From Caryophanales bacterium UBA782 (GTDB lineage: Bacteria; Bacillota_I; Bacilli_A; RFN20; CAG-826): DNA of 6,397 nt. Both the position numbers and the translations under genes were made by a program. Positions 1 to 5,140 of this stretch are shown here, one piece after another. Every line of letters starts with the position of its first letter. Position 1 is the first letter of the stretch. Location of the stretch: assembly GCA_002296455.1 (NCBI GenBank), contig DBJG01000067.1, forward strand, positions 1 to 6,397, in the 5' to 3' direction. The notes beneath the pieces are model-generated. The model was given only the letters and a program-made list of their open reading frames with translations. It had not been told where the DNA came from and searched no databases.

Positions 1-1
1 A

Positions 2-286
2 CTATCAATTACTTTAGATAAACTGTTGGGCGAACCGAATAATAGCGACAAACAAAAATTTAATTACCATATCATAATGAGTTACATAATGTTTTTTACA
101 GATTATGTTGAACAATTATATTCAAAAAGAATAACAGTAGATGAATTTGTAGACAAAATCAGTAATGGAATTGAGTCTTTTAATTTGCTCAAATCTAACG
201 GTATGATGGACCTCGATACAATTGAGCGAAACCTATCTCTTCTTAATGAACAAGATGAAAGAACAGAGGACAGACTTGGGTTTTAA
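2..286 (+). CDS. Hypothetical protein, 5'-truncated by window edge, possibly first half of a frameshifted gene
   Basis: I do not recognise this protein. The frame is open from the left edge, so the real start probably lies outside the window; the first possible start inside it is TTG at 26, with no convincing ribosome binding site. About 94 residues are visible. They are mostly helix-forming, with hydrophobic and aromatic runs (FNYHIIMSYIMFFTDYVEQ), charged segments and no signal peptide or clear membrane span. Codon use is strongly AT-biased (AAT, ATA, TTA, AGA), unlike the GC-richer codons of the operon to the right, which suggests separate ancestry. The frame ends at TAA 284-286, right after a run of four T. 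The next frame continues with coding-like sequence, so the stop may be a frameshift rather than the true C-terminus. A function cannot be assigned. Confidence 0.5.
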   Translation, partial: LSITLDKLLGEPNNSDKQKFNYHIIMSYIMFFTDYVEQLYSKRITVDEFVDKISNGIESFNLLKSNGMMDLDTIERNLSLLNEQDERTEDRLGF

Positions 287-593
287 ATGGGATGGTAAAA
301 CAATGGGCGACTGTATTTTGAATGAGCATGATGTAGCCAATGAATTGTGCGGATTATCTGAGAAAATTCTGAGATATAAGTTTCGACACAGTGGGACTTT
401 CTTTGATGCCGATATGATAGAAAACTATTTCTTTTATGATGTGATGCAGTTTTTGCTTTTTGTTCGTGGCAAAGAAGGAAAAATCGAATTTCTCAATAAA
501 ATTTATGAGCGTTGCAAAAATAAGAGAATGAAAGAAATCCCGGAATACAAAGAAATATACCTAGAGTTTCAAAAGCTTATTGATACGGATTAA
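246..593 (+). CDS. Hypothetical AT-rich protein, possibly second half of the upstream gene
   Basis: This is an unrecognised open frame ending at TAA 591-593. The start is uncertain. ATG 246 and ATG 255 lack a Shine-Dalgarno site, TTG 276 has AGAGGA at 265-270 with 5 nt spacing, and ATG 303 has only a weak GGGATGG upstream. The frame remains open back to TTG 222. The C-terminal part is rich in aromatic and charged residues (for example DMIENYFFYDVMQFLLF and RCKNKRMKEIPEYKEIY) and looks soluble and helical. Composition matches the preceding frame and differs from all genes to the right. The two frames overlap and read into each other if one T is removed from the run at 281-284, giving one protein of about 198 visible residues. 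It may be the 3' part of that gene rather than an independent one. No motif supports a function. Confidence 0.5.
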   Translation: MNKMKEQRTDLGFKWDGKTMGDCILNEHDVANELCGLSEKILRYKFRHSGTFFDADMIENYFFYDVMQFLLFVRGKEGKIEFLNKIYERCKNKRMKEIPEYKEIYLEFQKLIDTD

Positions 594-687
594 GAAATAC
601 AAATTTGGTAATGACGAATCCGTTAATAATTCAGAGAAACGATATGCATTAGGTTTGTGTTTTAAATTCAATCAGAACAAAAAATAA

Positions 688-762
688 ACACTTTTGGGTC
701 TCGTTCTTACAAAACCTCAAAGCAGCCCGTTTGGTGGTCTCGGTCGATACTACAGTGAATAA
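688..762. other. GC-richer intergenic segment, unexplained
   Basis: Between the two convergent coding regions, composition rises from about 27% GC (601-690) to about 49% (691-760). The segment is open in at least two + strand frames, one ending at TAA 760-762, and in the - strand frame that follows the nitroreductase stop. Reading direction therefore cannot be decided. GGTCTCG occurs twice (697-703 and 736-742). It could be a gene remnant, a repeat unit or ordinary intergenic DNA. No terminator, tRNA or transposon end is visible. Confidence 0.25.
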
Positions 763-1275
763 CTAGAATTTCTTACCCCAGTGAATCTTGCCTTTTTCAA
801 ATCGATCCACTTGGCTCTTAGGCTGCTTTTCCTTACCAAAAATCAATAAAGAAATGGGCAAATAGCCATCTGGAAGAGAGAACTCCTTAATTAGCTTATG
901 ATAAAAATCACTATCGAATTTAATGCCAGCCCATAACGAACCATATCCTAGTTCTGTTGCGGCAAGCAGCATGTTCTCACTTACGGTGCTAGCGTCTTCA
1001 AGTAGAAACTCCATTGTGGGATTTTTATTCGAATCGCCGATGACAAGCACTGTTAACGATGCGGTTGCGGCAATCGCGCACGTCGGTTTCTCTTTCTGGA
1101 ATTCCGTCCAGAAGGCATTGTCCGTGTTCACGATAAGCTCGTAGGGGCGACGATTCATCGCGCTAGGTGCTTCAAATCCAGCCTTCAGTATTTTCTTGAT
1201 GTCGTCTTGACTCATTACGTGTGGCAAATAAGCGCGAACGCTGATGCGCTTTTCGATGCATTCTAAAGTATTCAT
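763..1275 (-). CDS. Nitroreductase-family FMN-dependent oxidoreductase
   Basis: This 170-residue cytoplasmic flavoprotein has the usual length of the small nitroreductase family, whose members use FMN and NAD(P)H to reduce nitroaromatics, quinones or flavins; the natural substrate is not predictable here. The N-terminal FMN-phosphate motif is present (R10, S12, R14 in the RISVRAY segment). It is followed by the EAPSAMNRRPYEL block at residues 35-47, which matches the family APSA/N-xP pattern. Next comes the central helix with acidic D94, continuing into ENMLLAATELGYGSLWAG at 100-117. The C-terminus ends with the characteristic HW motif (GKIHWGKKF). The ATG at 1275 is preceded by AGGAG (complement of 1284-1288) at 8 nt spacing. 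The gene is divergent from the DegV gene and convergent with the AT-rich genes. No strong promoter or terminator was found. Family assignment is secure; no gene symbol is justified. Confidence 0.92.
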   Translation of the reverse strand: MNTLECIEKRISVRAYLPHVMSQDDIKKILKAGFEAPSAMNRRPYELIVNTDNAFWTEFQKEKPTCAIAATASLTVLVIGDSNKNPTMEFLLEDASTVSENMLLAATELGYGSLWAGIKFDSDFYHKLIKEFSLPDGYLPISLLIFGKEKQPKSQVDRFEKGKIHWGKKF

Positions 1276-1353
1276 CGTTCTTTCTCCTGCAAGAATTATA
1301 ACTATTTTCCGTTTTTCTCTCTAATGAAAAGAAAAATAAAATTACAACACCTA

Positions 1354-1386
1354 GTTTTCACTACGATGTGGAATCGTGAGAAAAAC
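1354..1386. promoter_or_regulatory. Imperfect inverted repeat between the divergent genes, possible operator
   Basis: GTTTTCAC (1354-1361) faces GTGA-G-AAAAC (1376-1386), with an inner GAT/ATC pair (1365-1367 and 1373-1375) around GTGGA and a bulged TAC. The dyad lies immediately upstream of the TACAAT candidate -10 of the DegV gene, where a repressor would overlap the -35 region. The symmetry is imperfect and the region is AT-rich, so chance is a real alternative. Confidence 0.25.
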
Positions 1387-1397
1387 CCTTGTACAAT
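1369..1397 (+). promoter_or_regulatory. Candidate promoter for the DegV gene
   Basis: TACAAT at 1392-1397 matches the sigma-A -10 consensus at five of six positions and is preceded by TTG. At 17 nt spacing the -35 position (1369-1374, TGGAAT) is poor. Transcription would begin about 20 nt before the ATG at 1423, leaving room for the ribosome binding site at 1410-1413. This is only a -10 match, so support is modest. Confidence 0.33.
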
Positions 1398-1409
1398 GGC
1401 AACATTATT

Positions 1410-1413
1410 GAGG
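1410..1413 (+). promoter_or_regulatory. Ribosome binding site that sets the DegV start
   Basis: GAGG lies 9 nt before ATG 1423. The longer open frame reaching back to ATG 1324 has no Shine-Dalgarno site and would add 33 residues absent from the family, so the internal start is preferred. Confidence 0.6.
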
Positions 1414-1422
1414 TACATTCGA

Positions 1423-2271
1423 ATGAAAATTGCAATTAGTTCCGATTCATCTCTCGACTTAACTCCCGAGTTAATTCAAAAATATGATATCCATGTCGTT
1501 CCTTTTTCTATCGTCATGGGGGAAAACGCCTATTTAGACGGCGAAGTCACAAGTAAAGACATTTTTGCCTATACTGCAAAAACGGGTAAGCTTGCTCGCA
1601 CAAGCGCAGTGAATGAAGCCCAAAGTGAGGCTCATTTTGCTTCTCTATTAAAAGATTACGATGCCGTCATTCACTTTACGATTTCTAGCGATATGAGCGC
1701 CTCTTATCAAAATGCTGTTCTCGCCGCTAAGAAATTTGCTAATGTTTACGTTGTCGATTCTCGCACCCTTTCAACGGGTGTCGCTCTTCAAGCCATTTAT
1801 GCCAAAAAATTAGCGGACAAAGGCTTAATCCCCGAAGAAATTGTTGCGCGCGTCAAAGAAAGAATCCCTTATGACCAAGCATCTTTCGCGATTGAAGCGG
1901 TGAATTACCTTTATAAAGGTGGGCGCTGCTCTGGCTTAGCGGCCCTTGGCGCGAATCTCCTTCATATCCGTCCACAAATCATTGTGAAAAACGGAAAGAT
2001 GGGCCCAGGAAAGAAATTCCGCGGACCGATGATCCGTTGGGTGAAAGACTATGTCGAGGAAACGCTTCGTGAATATCCTAACCCCGATCACTCCATCGTA
2101 TTTATTACCTATAGCAGTGCGACGGATGAGGCTGTTGCTTGGTGCAAAGAACGCCTTGCCCAAGCGGGGTTCAAAGAAATCTATAACACCAATGCTGGCG
2201 GGACGGTTTCTTGCCACTGCGGGCCAGGGACACTAGGCGTTCTCTATTTCAATGATGGCGATCACGAATAG
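1423..2271 (+). CDS. DegV-family fatty-acid-binding protein (FakB-like)
   Basis: This 282-residue cytoplasmic protein has the standard DegV length. DegV proteins bind a fatty acid; the FakB subgroup presents it to the kinase FakA, which makes acyl phosphate for phospholipid synthesis. No fakA is visible in the window, so the kinase would have to be elsewhere. Family hallmarks appear in order: MKIAISSDSSLDLT at the N-terminus, TSAVN at 60-64, SSDMSASYQ at 88-96, VDSRTLSTG at 111-119, YLYKGGRCSG at 162-171, RPQIIVKNG at 183-191 and HCGPGTLGVLYF at 265-276. The last block contains the conserved His that, with the Ser/Thr of the TS motif, contacts the carboxylate in studied members. Two Cys flank that His (C264, C266). 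The gene is followed by the rimP promoter and leader, so it is probably its own transcription unit, although read-through into the operon is possible. Confidence 0.93.
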   Translation: MKIAISSDSSLDLTPELIQKYDIHVVPFSIVMGENAYLDGEVTSKDIFAYTAKTGKLARTSAVNEAQSEAHFASLLKDYDAVIHFTISSDMSASYQNAVLAAKKFANVYVVDSRTLSTGVALQAIYAKKLADKGLIPEEIVARVKERIPYDQASFAIEAVNYLYKGGRCSGLAALGANLLHIRPQIIVKNGKMGPGKKFRGPMIRWVKDYVEETLREYPNPDHSIVFITYSSATDEAVAWCKERLAQAGFKEIYNTNAGGTVSCHCGPGTLGVLYFNDGDHE

Positions 2272-2288
2272 GATATCATTCGATTTTC

Positions 2289-2317
2289 TTGCAAAAACGC
2301 TTTTCGTATACTAATAT
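2289..2317 (+). promoter_or_regulatory. Candidate sigma-A promoter of the rimP-nusA-infB operon
   Basis: TTGCAA at 2289-2294 serves as -35 and, after a 17-nt spacer, TAATAT at 2312-2317 as -10. TATACT at 2307-2312 overlaps it and is an alternative -10, but with a spacer too short for the same -35. Transcription would start near 2324, just where the structured leader begins. It lies 18 nt downstream of the degV stop codon. Confidence 0.5.
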
Positions 2318-2323
2318 GTGCGT

Positions 2324-2408
2324 GCGGAAAACCCTCGGCAGAGGTTCCGTCAAAGCTAAACTGAGGAGTGGCAGAGTTAGCCACTCTTTGTTTTTATTGG
2401 AGGTTTGA
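2324..2408 (+). ncRNA. Structured 5' leader of the rimP operon, probable attenuator
   Basis: Two hairpins fill the leader. The first (2324-2350) pairs GCGGAA with TTCCGT (outermost pair G-U) and CCTC with GAGG, with a three-base AAC bulge at 2330-2332 on the 5' side and a GGCA tetraloop at 2337-2340. The second is the terminator at 2366-2395. They are joined by a linker (2351-2365) that can itself pair with the terminator loop. The ribosome binding site GGAGG (2399-2403) follows at once. In B. subtilis and E. coli this operon is autoregulated through NusA, and a terminator in the leader fits that role. The structure is read by eye; conservation has not been tested. Confidence 0.6.
2366..2395 (+). 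terminator. Intrinsic terminator hairpin in the rimP leader
   Basis: GAGTGGC (2366-2372) and GCCACTC (2380-2386) form a perfect 7-bp stem around the loop AGAGTTA. It is followed by TTTGTTTTT, a T-tract broken by one G. The tract ends only 13 nt before the rimP ATG, so the hairpin sits inside the operon's own leader. It could also stop read-through from degV, which has no good terminator of its own. Confidence 0.75.
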
Positions 2409-2870
2409 ATGGAAGAAATAGCGAAAGTCAGATCGTTACTAGAAAAACCTTTGCTGGAGAAAGGATATGAAATCGCCGATATTCGCTTATCACGCGATAA
2501 AGGCGGAATTGTTCTCTCCATCGTTGTCGATCGCGTAGAACCGATATCGCTCGACGACATTGTGAAAGTGAGTGAGCTCATTAATCCACTTCTTGATAAG
2601 GAAGATCCGATTGAAGGGGCTTACACGCTTGATGTCTCCTCGCTAGGCGCGGAAAAACCGATTGACCCAATGCGTTTAGATAAATACATCGGAAAATACG
2701 TCAACATTCATCTCCTGCACCCCTTGAAAGGGAAGAATAACTTGGAGGGCACTCTCCTAGAGACGAATGAAAATTCCCTTACGCTCGAAATCAAAGACAA
2801 AGCAAGAAGAATTAAAACTGAAGTAGAGCGTAAAAATGTTGACAAAGCAAGATTAGCCATTGAATTCTGA
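2409..2870 (+). CDS. rimP: Ribosome maturation factor RimP
   Basis: This 153-residue protein matches RimP (YlxS in B. subtilis, formerly DUF150) in length and position. It acts in the cytoplasm on the 30S subunit late in assembly, promoting correct folding around the central pseudoknot and uS12 binding. The N-terminal alpha/beta domain (about 1-80) ends in DVSSLGAEKPI (75-85), corresponding to the family VSSPG-x-x-RP signature, with Leu where Pro is usual. The C-terminal SH3-like barrel (about 88-150) contains GKYVNIHLLHPLKGK and the LEGTL strand. GGAGG at 2399-2403 lies 5 nt before the ATG. It is the first gene of the operon, behind the leader hairpins, and nusA follows 13 nt after its TGA stop. 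Confidence 0.95.
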   Translation: MEEIAKVRSLLEKPLLEKGYEIADIRLSRDKGGIVLSIVVDRVEPISLDDIVKVSELINPLLDKEDPIEGAYTLDVSSLGAEKPIDPMRLDKYIGKYVNIHLLHPLKGKNNLEGTLLETNENSLTLEIKDKARRIKTEVERKNVDKARLAIEF

Positions 2871-2875
2871 AAGGA
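2870..2875 (+). promoter_or_regulatory. Ribosome binding site that sets the nusA start
   Basis: AAAGGA lies 8 nt before ATG 2884. The frame is open back to TTG 2860, but that start lies within rimP and has no such site, so ATG 2884 is chosen. Confidence 0.65.
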
Positions 2876-2883
2876 AAAAACAT

Positions 2884-4605
2884 ATGCCAAGCAAAAAGAA
2901 AAATGCAATTCAAATGCCAAAGTTGAGCGATGCGGTCAATGAGATTGCGAATTCGAAAGCACTCACGGTAGAAAGTGTTGTCGCGGCTCTTACGGAAGCC
3001 TTAAGAAAGGCCTACATCAAGTATCTTGGTGGCGGAGATGACGCTGTTGTTGATGTCAAAATTGATCTCGGCAAAGAGACCGTCTATGTGGCTCAACTTA
3101 AAAAAGTCACGAAGAATGTCACGGATGACTATTTGGAAATCGACTATGAAGAAGCGAACGAAGGCCTTACCACTCCGATTTGGAAAGAAGGGGACCTTTA
3201 TCCCATTCCAGCGACCGTGAGCGAGCTTTCCAAAGTGTTCGCTAATGCCGTCAAAGGAAATCTACGAAACGAACTTGGAAAAGCCGAAAGAAGCGCGCTT
3301 TACGACATCTATAAAGACCACATCGGCGAAATGGTCACCGGAACCGTGGAAAAAGCGGACGAGAGAAGCGTTTCCGTCAACATCGGAAGAACAACTGTTG
3401 AACTTACGCGTCGTGAAATGATTGGTGATGAATTCTTCCGCATCGGCGATAACATCAAAGTATACATTCAAGAAGTTAAACAAGCCCAAGACGAAGGGAA
3501 ACCAAGCCGTGGCTCTCAAATTGAAGTCACTCGTTCTAGCGAAGGATTCTTGCGTCGCTTATTCGAAGAGGAAATCCACGAGATTTATGATGGTACGGTT
3601 ATCATCAAAGGAATTGCTCGCGAAGCCGGCGTGCGAAGCAAAGTTGCCGTCTATAGCAATAATGATGACGTCGATCCAACTGGCGCATGCATTGGCCAAG
3701 GTGGAAATCGCATCCAAAAAATCGTTTCTCAGCTTGGCAATGGTATTGACAAAGAAAAAATCGACATCATTGCTTATAGCAAAAATCCCGGTTTATTCAT
3801 TGCCGAATCCTTACGTCCGGCGCAAGTGCTCGGCGTTAAGATCGTCGATGAGAACGCGACCCCACGTCCAAAAGCGACCGCGGTTGTTCGCGATGAGCAA
3901 CTTTCTTTGGCCATCGGCAAAAAGGGAGCGAATGCACGCTTAGCAAATAAGCTCACCGGATGGAACATCGACATCGTCGAAGAATCCATCGCGAAGGCCG
4001 AGAATCTTGATTACGTCACGACCGAAGAATTACAAAAACAAGCGGAAGAAGCGAAGCAAGCAGAAGAAAGAGAAGCTTACGCCCGTAAGAGCGCAGAAGA
4101 AGCCGCAAAGCGCGAGAAAGAGCAAGCAGAAGCCGCTATCAAAGCTCAAGAGAACGTTGGTACAGAGACCGCTAACGAAGAGCCTGTTTCCGAAAAGAAA
4201 TCAGTCGCTTCTGTAGAACCAGAAATTAAGGCCGAAGAAACAAAAGTTGCCCCAGCTCCTATCGAAACACCAAAACAAGAGCCTGAGAAAGAAGTCGTTC
4301 ACGCCGAAGTGAAGACGACCAAGAGCTTACAAGAACTTGAAGAAGAACTTGAGAAAGCGAAGAGCAAGCCAGTTACTTCCACTCGTGGCACTCCGAAAGC
4401 CAAACGTCCTCATAAGATTACCGAGGAAGAAGTGGAACGCGTTAAACCAAGCGAAGTCACTCCAGCCATCGATGCGATGCCGATTTATTCACAAGAAGAA
4501 CTCGACCAAATCGAACAAGAGGAAAGCATGAATGCGGACCTCGACAATATGGACGAGGACGAGGATCTCGATCAATACGATAGCTATTACGATGACGAAA
4601 AATAA
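2884..4605 (+). CDS. nusA: Transcription termination/antitermination factor NusA with long charged C-terminal extension
   Basis: NusA binds RNA polymerase and nascent RNA, promoting pausing, intrinsic termination and antitermination. The product is 573 residues, against roughly 350-370 for B. subtilis NusA. Domains in order: the polymerase-binding N-terminal domain (about 10-140), the S1 domain (about 147-217, beginning GEMVTGTVEKAD), KH1 (about 235-305, with GACIGQGGNRIQ and the GQGG loop at 271-274) and KH2 (about 315-372, with LSLAIGKKGANARLA, the GKKG loop at 345-348, and LTGWNIDI). From about 373 onward comes a low-complexity region of about 200 residues. It has an E/K/A-rich likely coiled coil (about 380-422), a P/E/K-rich linker, SLQELEEELEKAKSK (481-495), PIYSQEELDQIEQEE (533-547) and a very acidic, tyrosine-containing end (550-573). 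It is not an E. coli-type AR1/AR2 acidic repeat by eye. It probably regulates its own operon through the rimP leader. The ylxR frame overlaps its 3' end by 14 nt. Confidence 0.96.
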   Translation: MPSKKKNAIQMPKLSDAVNEIANSKALTVESVVAALTEALRKAYIKYLGGGDDAVVDVKIDLGKETVYVAQLKKVTKNVTDDYLEIDYEEANEGLTTPIWKEGDLYPIPATVSELSKVFANAVKGNLRNELGKAERSALYDIYKDHIGEMVTGTVEKADERSVSVNIGRTTVELTRREMIGDEFFRIGDNIKVYIQEVKQAQDEGKPSRGSQIEVTRSSEGFLRRLFEEEIHEIYDGTVIIKGIAREAGVRSKVAVYSNNDDVDPTGACIGQGGNRIQKIVSQLGNGIDKEKIDIIAYSKNPGLFIAESLRPAQVLGVKIVDENATPRPKATAVVRDEQLSLAIGKKGANARLANKLTGWNIDIVEESIAKAENLDYVTTEELQKQAEEAKQAEEREAYARKSAEEAAKREKEQAEAAIKAQENVGTETANEEPVSEKKSVASVEPEIKAEETKVAPAPIETPKQEPEKEVVHAEVKTTKSLQELEEELEKAKSKPVTSTRGTPKAKRPHKITEEEVERVKPSEVTPAIDAMPIYSQEELDQIEQEESMNADLDNMDEDEDLDQYDSYYDDEK

Positions 4606-4860
4606 GCGTGAAATCATTCGTAAAGATATTCTGACGGGGACTCTTTCCCTCGTCATTCCTTGATTCGCCTGGTGAAGAAAGGGAATGGAATCGTCATTGA
4701 TTCATCTCTTTCTATGGGCGGAAGAGGCGCTTACGTCAAATTCGACGAAGAAGCAAAAAGAAAACTTAAAGACGGGAAGGCTCTAGCAAGAGCGTTCCAC
4801 GTTTCTCTTTCTCCTTCTTCGCTACAAACCTTGTTGGAGGAACTTAGCCATGTTCGATAA
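4592..4860 (+). CDS. ylxR: YlxR (RnpM, DUF448) family protein, frameshifted as read
   Basis: The N-terminal part reads from ATG 4592, overlapping the nusA stop, as MTKNKREIIRKDILTGTL, and then runs into TGA at 4661-4663. The rest lies one base back in the other frame, from TTC 4645-4647: FPRHSLIRLVKKGNGIVID, followed by the family signature GRGAY, ending at TAA 4858-4860. Joined at the TTT of 4644-4646, the two parts align well with the family pattern RKC-x-TG-x6-LIR-xV...GRGAY and give about 89 residues, the normal length. One missing T therefore explains the break. The Cys usual after RK is Asp here. YlxR/RnpM interacts with the RNase P RNA and modulates its activity in B. subtilis. No Shine-Dalgarno site precedes ATG 4592, so translation is probably coupled to nusA. 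An annotation using TTG 4660 as start would be an artefact of the shift. Confidence 0.8.
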
Positions 4861-5140
4861 TGTGCTTGGATTTCTTGGAATTCTCTTCCGCGCGAATAAA
4901 GCATTGATTGGAGAAGAAGCCCGTTCTTCTAAAAAAGGGAAACTTGCTTTCCTCGCTTCTGACGCGAGCGAGAATACGAAAAAAGAAACAAAAACGTTAA
5001 CGGATGTGTTGCCAACGCTTACTACGTATACCAAAAGTCAATTAGGAAGCGCCCTTGGCTACGAAGGAATTAGTTTCATCCTTATCGTAGACAAAAAGGC
5101 TGCAAATTCGTTACTTAAGAAAAGAAAGGAGACACTATGA
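4850..5140 (+). CDS. ylxQ: L7Ae-family ribosomal/K-turn RNA-binding protein YlxQ
   Basis: This 96-residue protein belongs to the L7Ae/L30e/S12e/Gadd45 family, whose bacterial members YlxQ and YbxF bind kink-turn RNA; the cellular target of YlxQ is not settled. It starts GFLGILFRANKALIGEE, matching the usual LLGLARRAGKLVSGEE block but without the typical AG. LAFLASDASENTKKE follows at about 33-47, the strongest family signature (LxxLASDASxNT). Then come YTKSQLGSALG, matching the helix before the last strand, and a hydrophobic strand ISFILIVD. ATG 4850 overlaps the ylxR stop by 11 nt and has GGAGG (4836-4840) 9 nt upstream. Its TGA overlaps the infB start as ATGA, so the two genes are translationally coupled. 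Confidence 0.92.
   Translation: MFDNVLGFLGILFRANKALIGEEARSSKKGKLAFLASDASENTKKETKTLTDVLPTLTTYTKSQLGSALGYEGISFILIVDKKAANSLLKKRKETL

Noticed and set aside
657..695. GTGTTT/AAACAC inverted repeat followed by TTTT between the convergent genes
   Set aside because: The stem is 6 bp, AT-rich, with a 23-nt loop, and the T-tract is short. It is too weak to call a terminator.
649..762. Open reading frame of 37 codons directly after the nitroreductase TAG stop, in the same frame on the - strand
   Set aside because: The protein already ends with the family's HW-containing C-terminus, and an open run of this length after a stop is not statistically surprising. No read-through signal is visible.
1288..1300. 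Perfect TATAAT on the - strand (complement of 1295-1300) upstream of the nitroreductase
   Set aside because: A start from this -10 would fall on the ribosome binding site, leaving almost no leader, and no -35 is present at 16-19 nt.
1324..1422. N-terminal extension of the DegV frame to ATG 1324
   Set aside because: It has no ribosome binding site, the extra 33 residues do not resemble the family, and the candidate promoter and dyad lie within it.
2265..2290. CGAAT/ATTCG hairpin followed by ATTTTCTT at the degV stop, as a degV terminator
   Set aside because: The stem has only 5 bp and an 8-nt loop, and the T-rich part runs into the rimP -35 region. At best it is a weak terminator.
3422..3943. 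A 173-residue open frame inside nusA in another frame, and similar overlapping frames in degV and infB on both strands
   Set aside because: Their products are low in recognisable structure, lack ribosome binding sites and lie wholly within strongly conserved genes.
4660..4860. Separate 66-residue gene starting at TTG 4660
   Set aside because: It is the C-terminal three quarters of YlxR; there is no ribosome binding site, and the matching N-terminus is found in the neighbouring frame.
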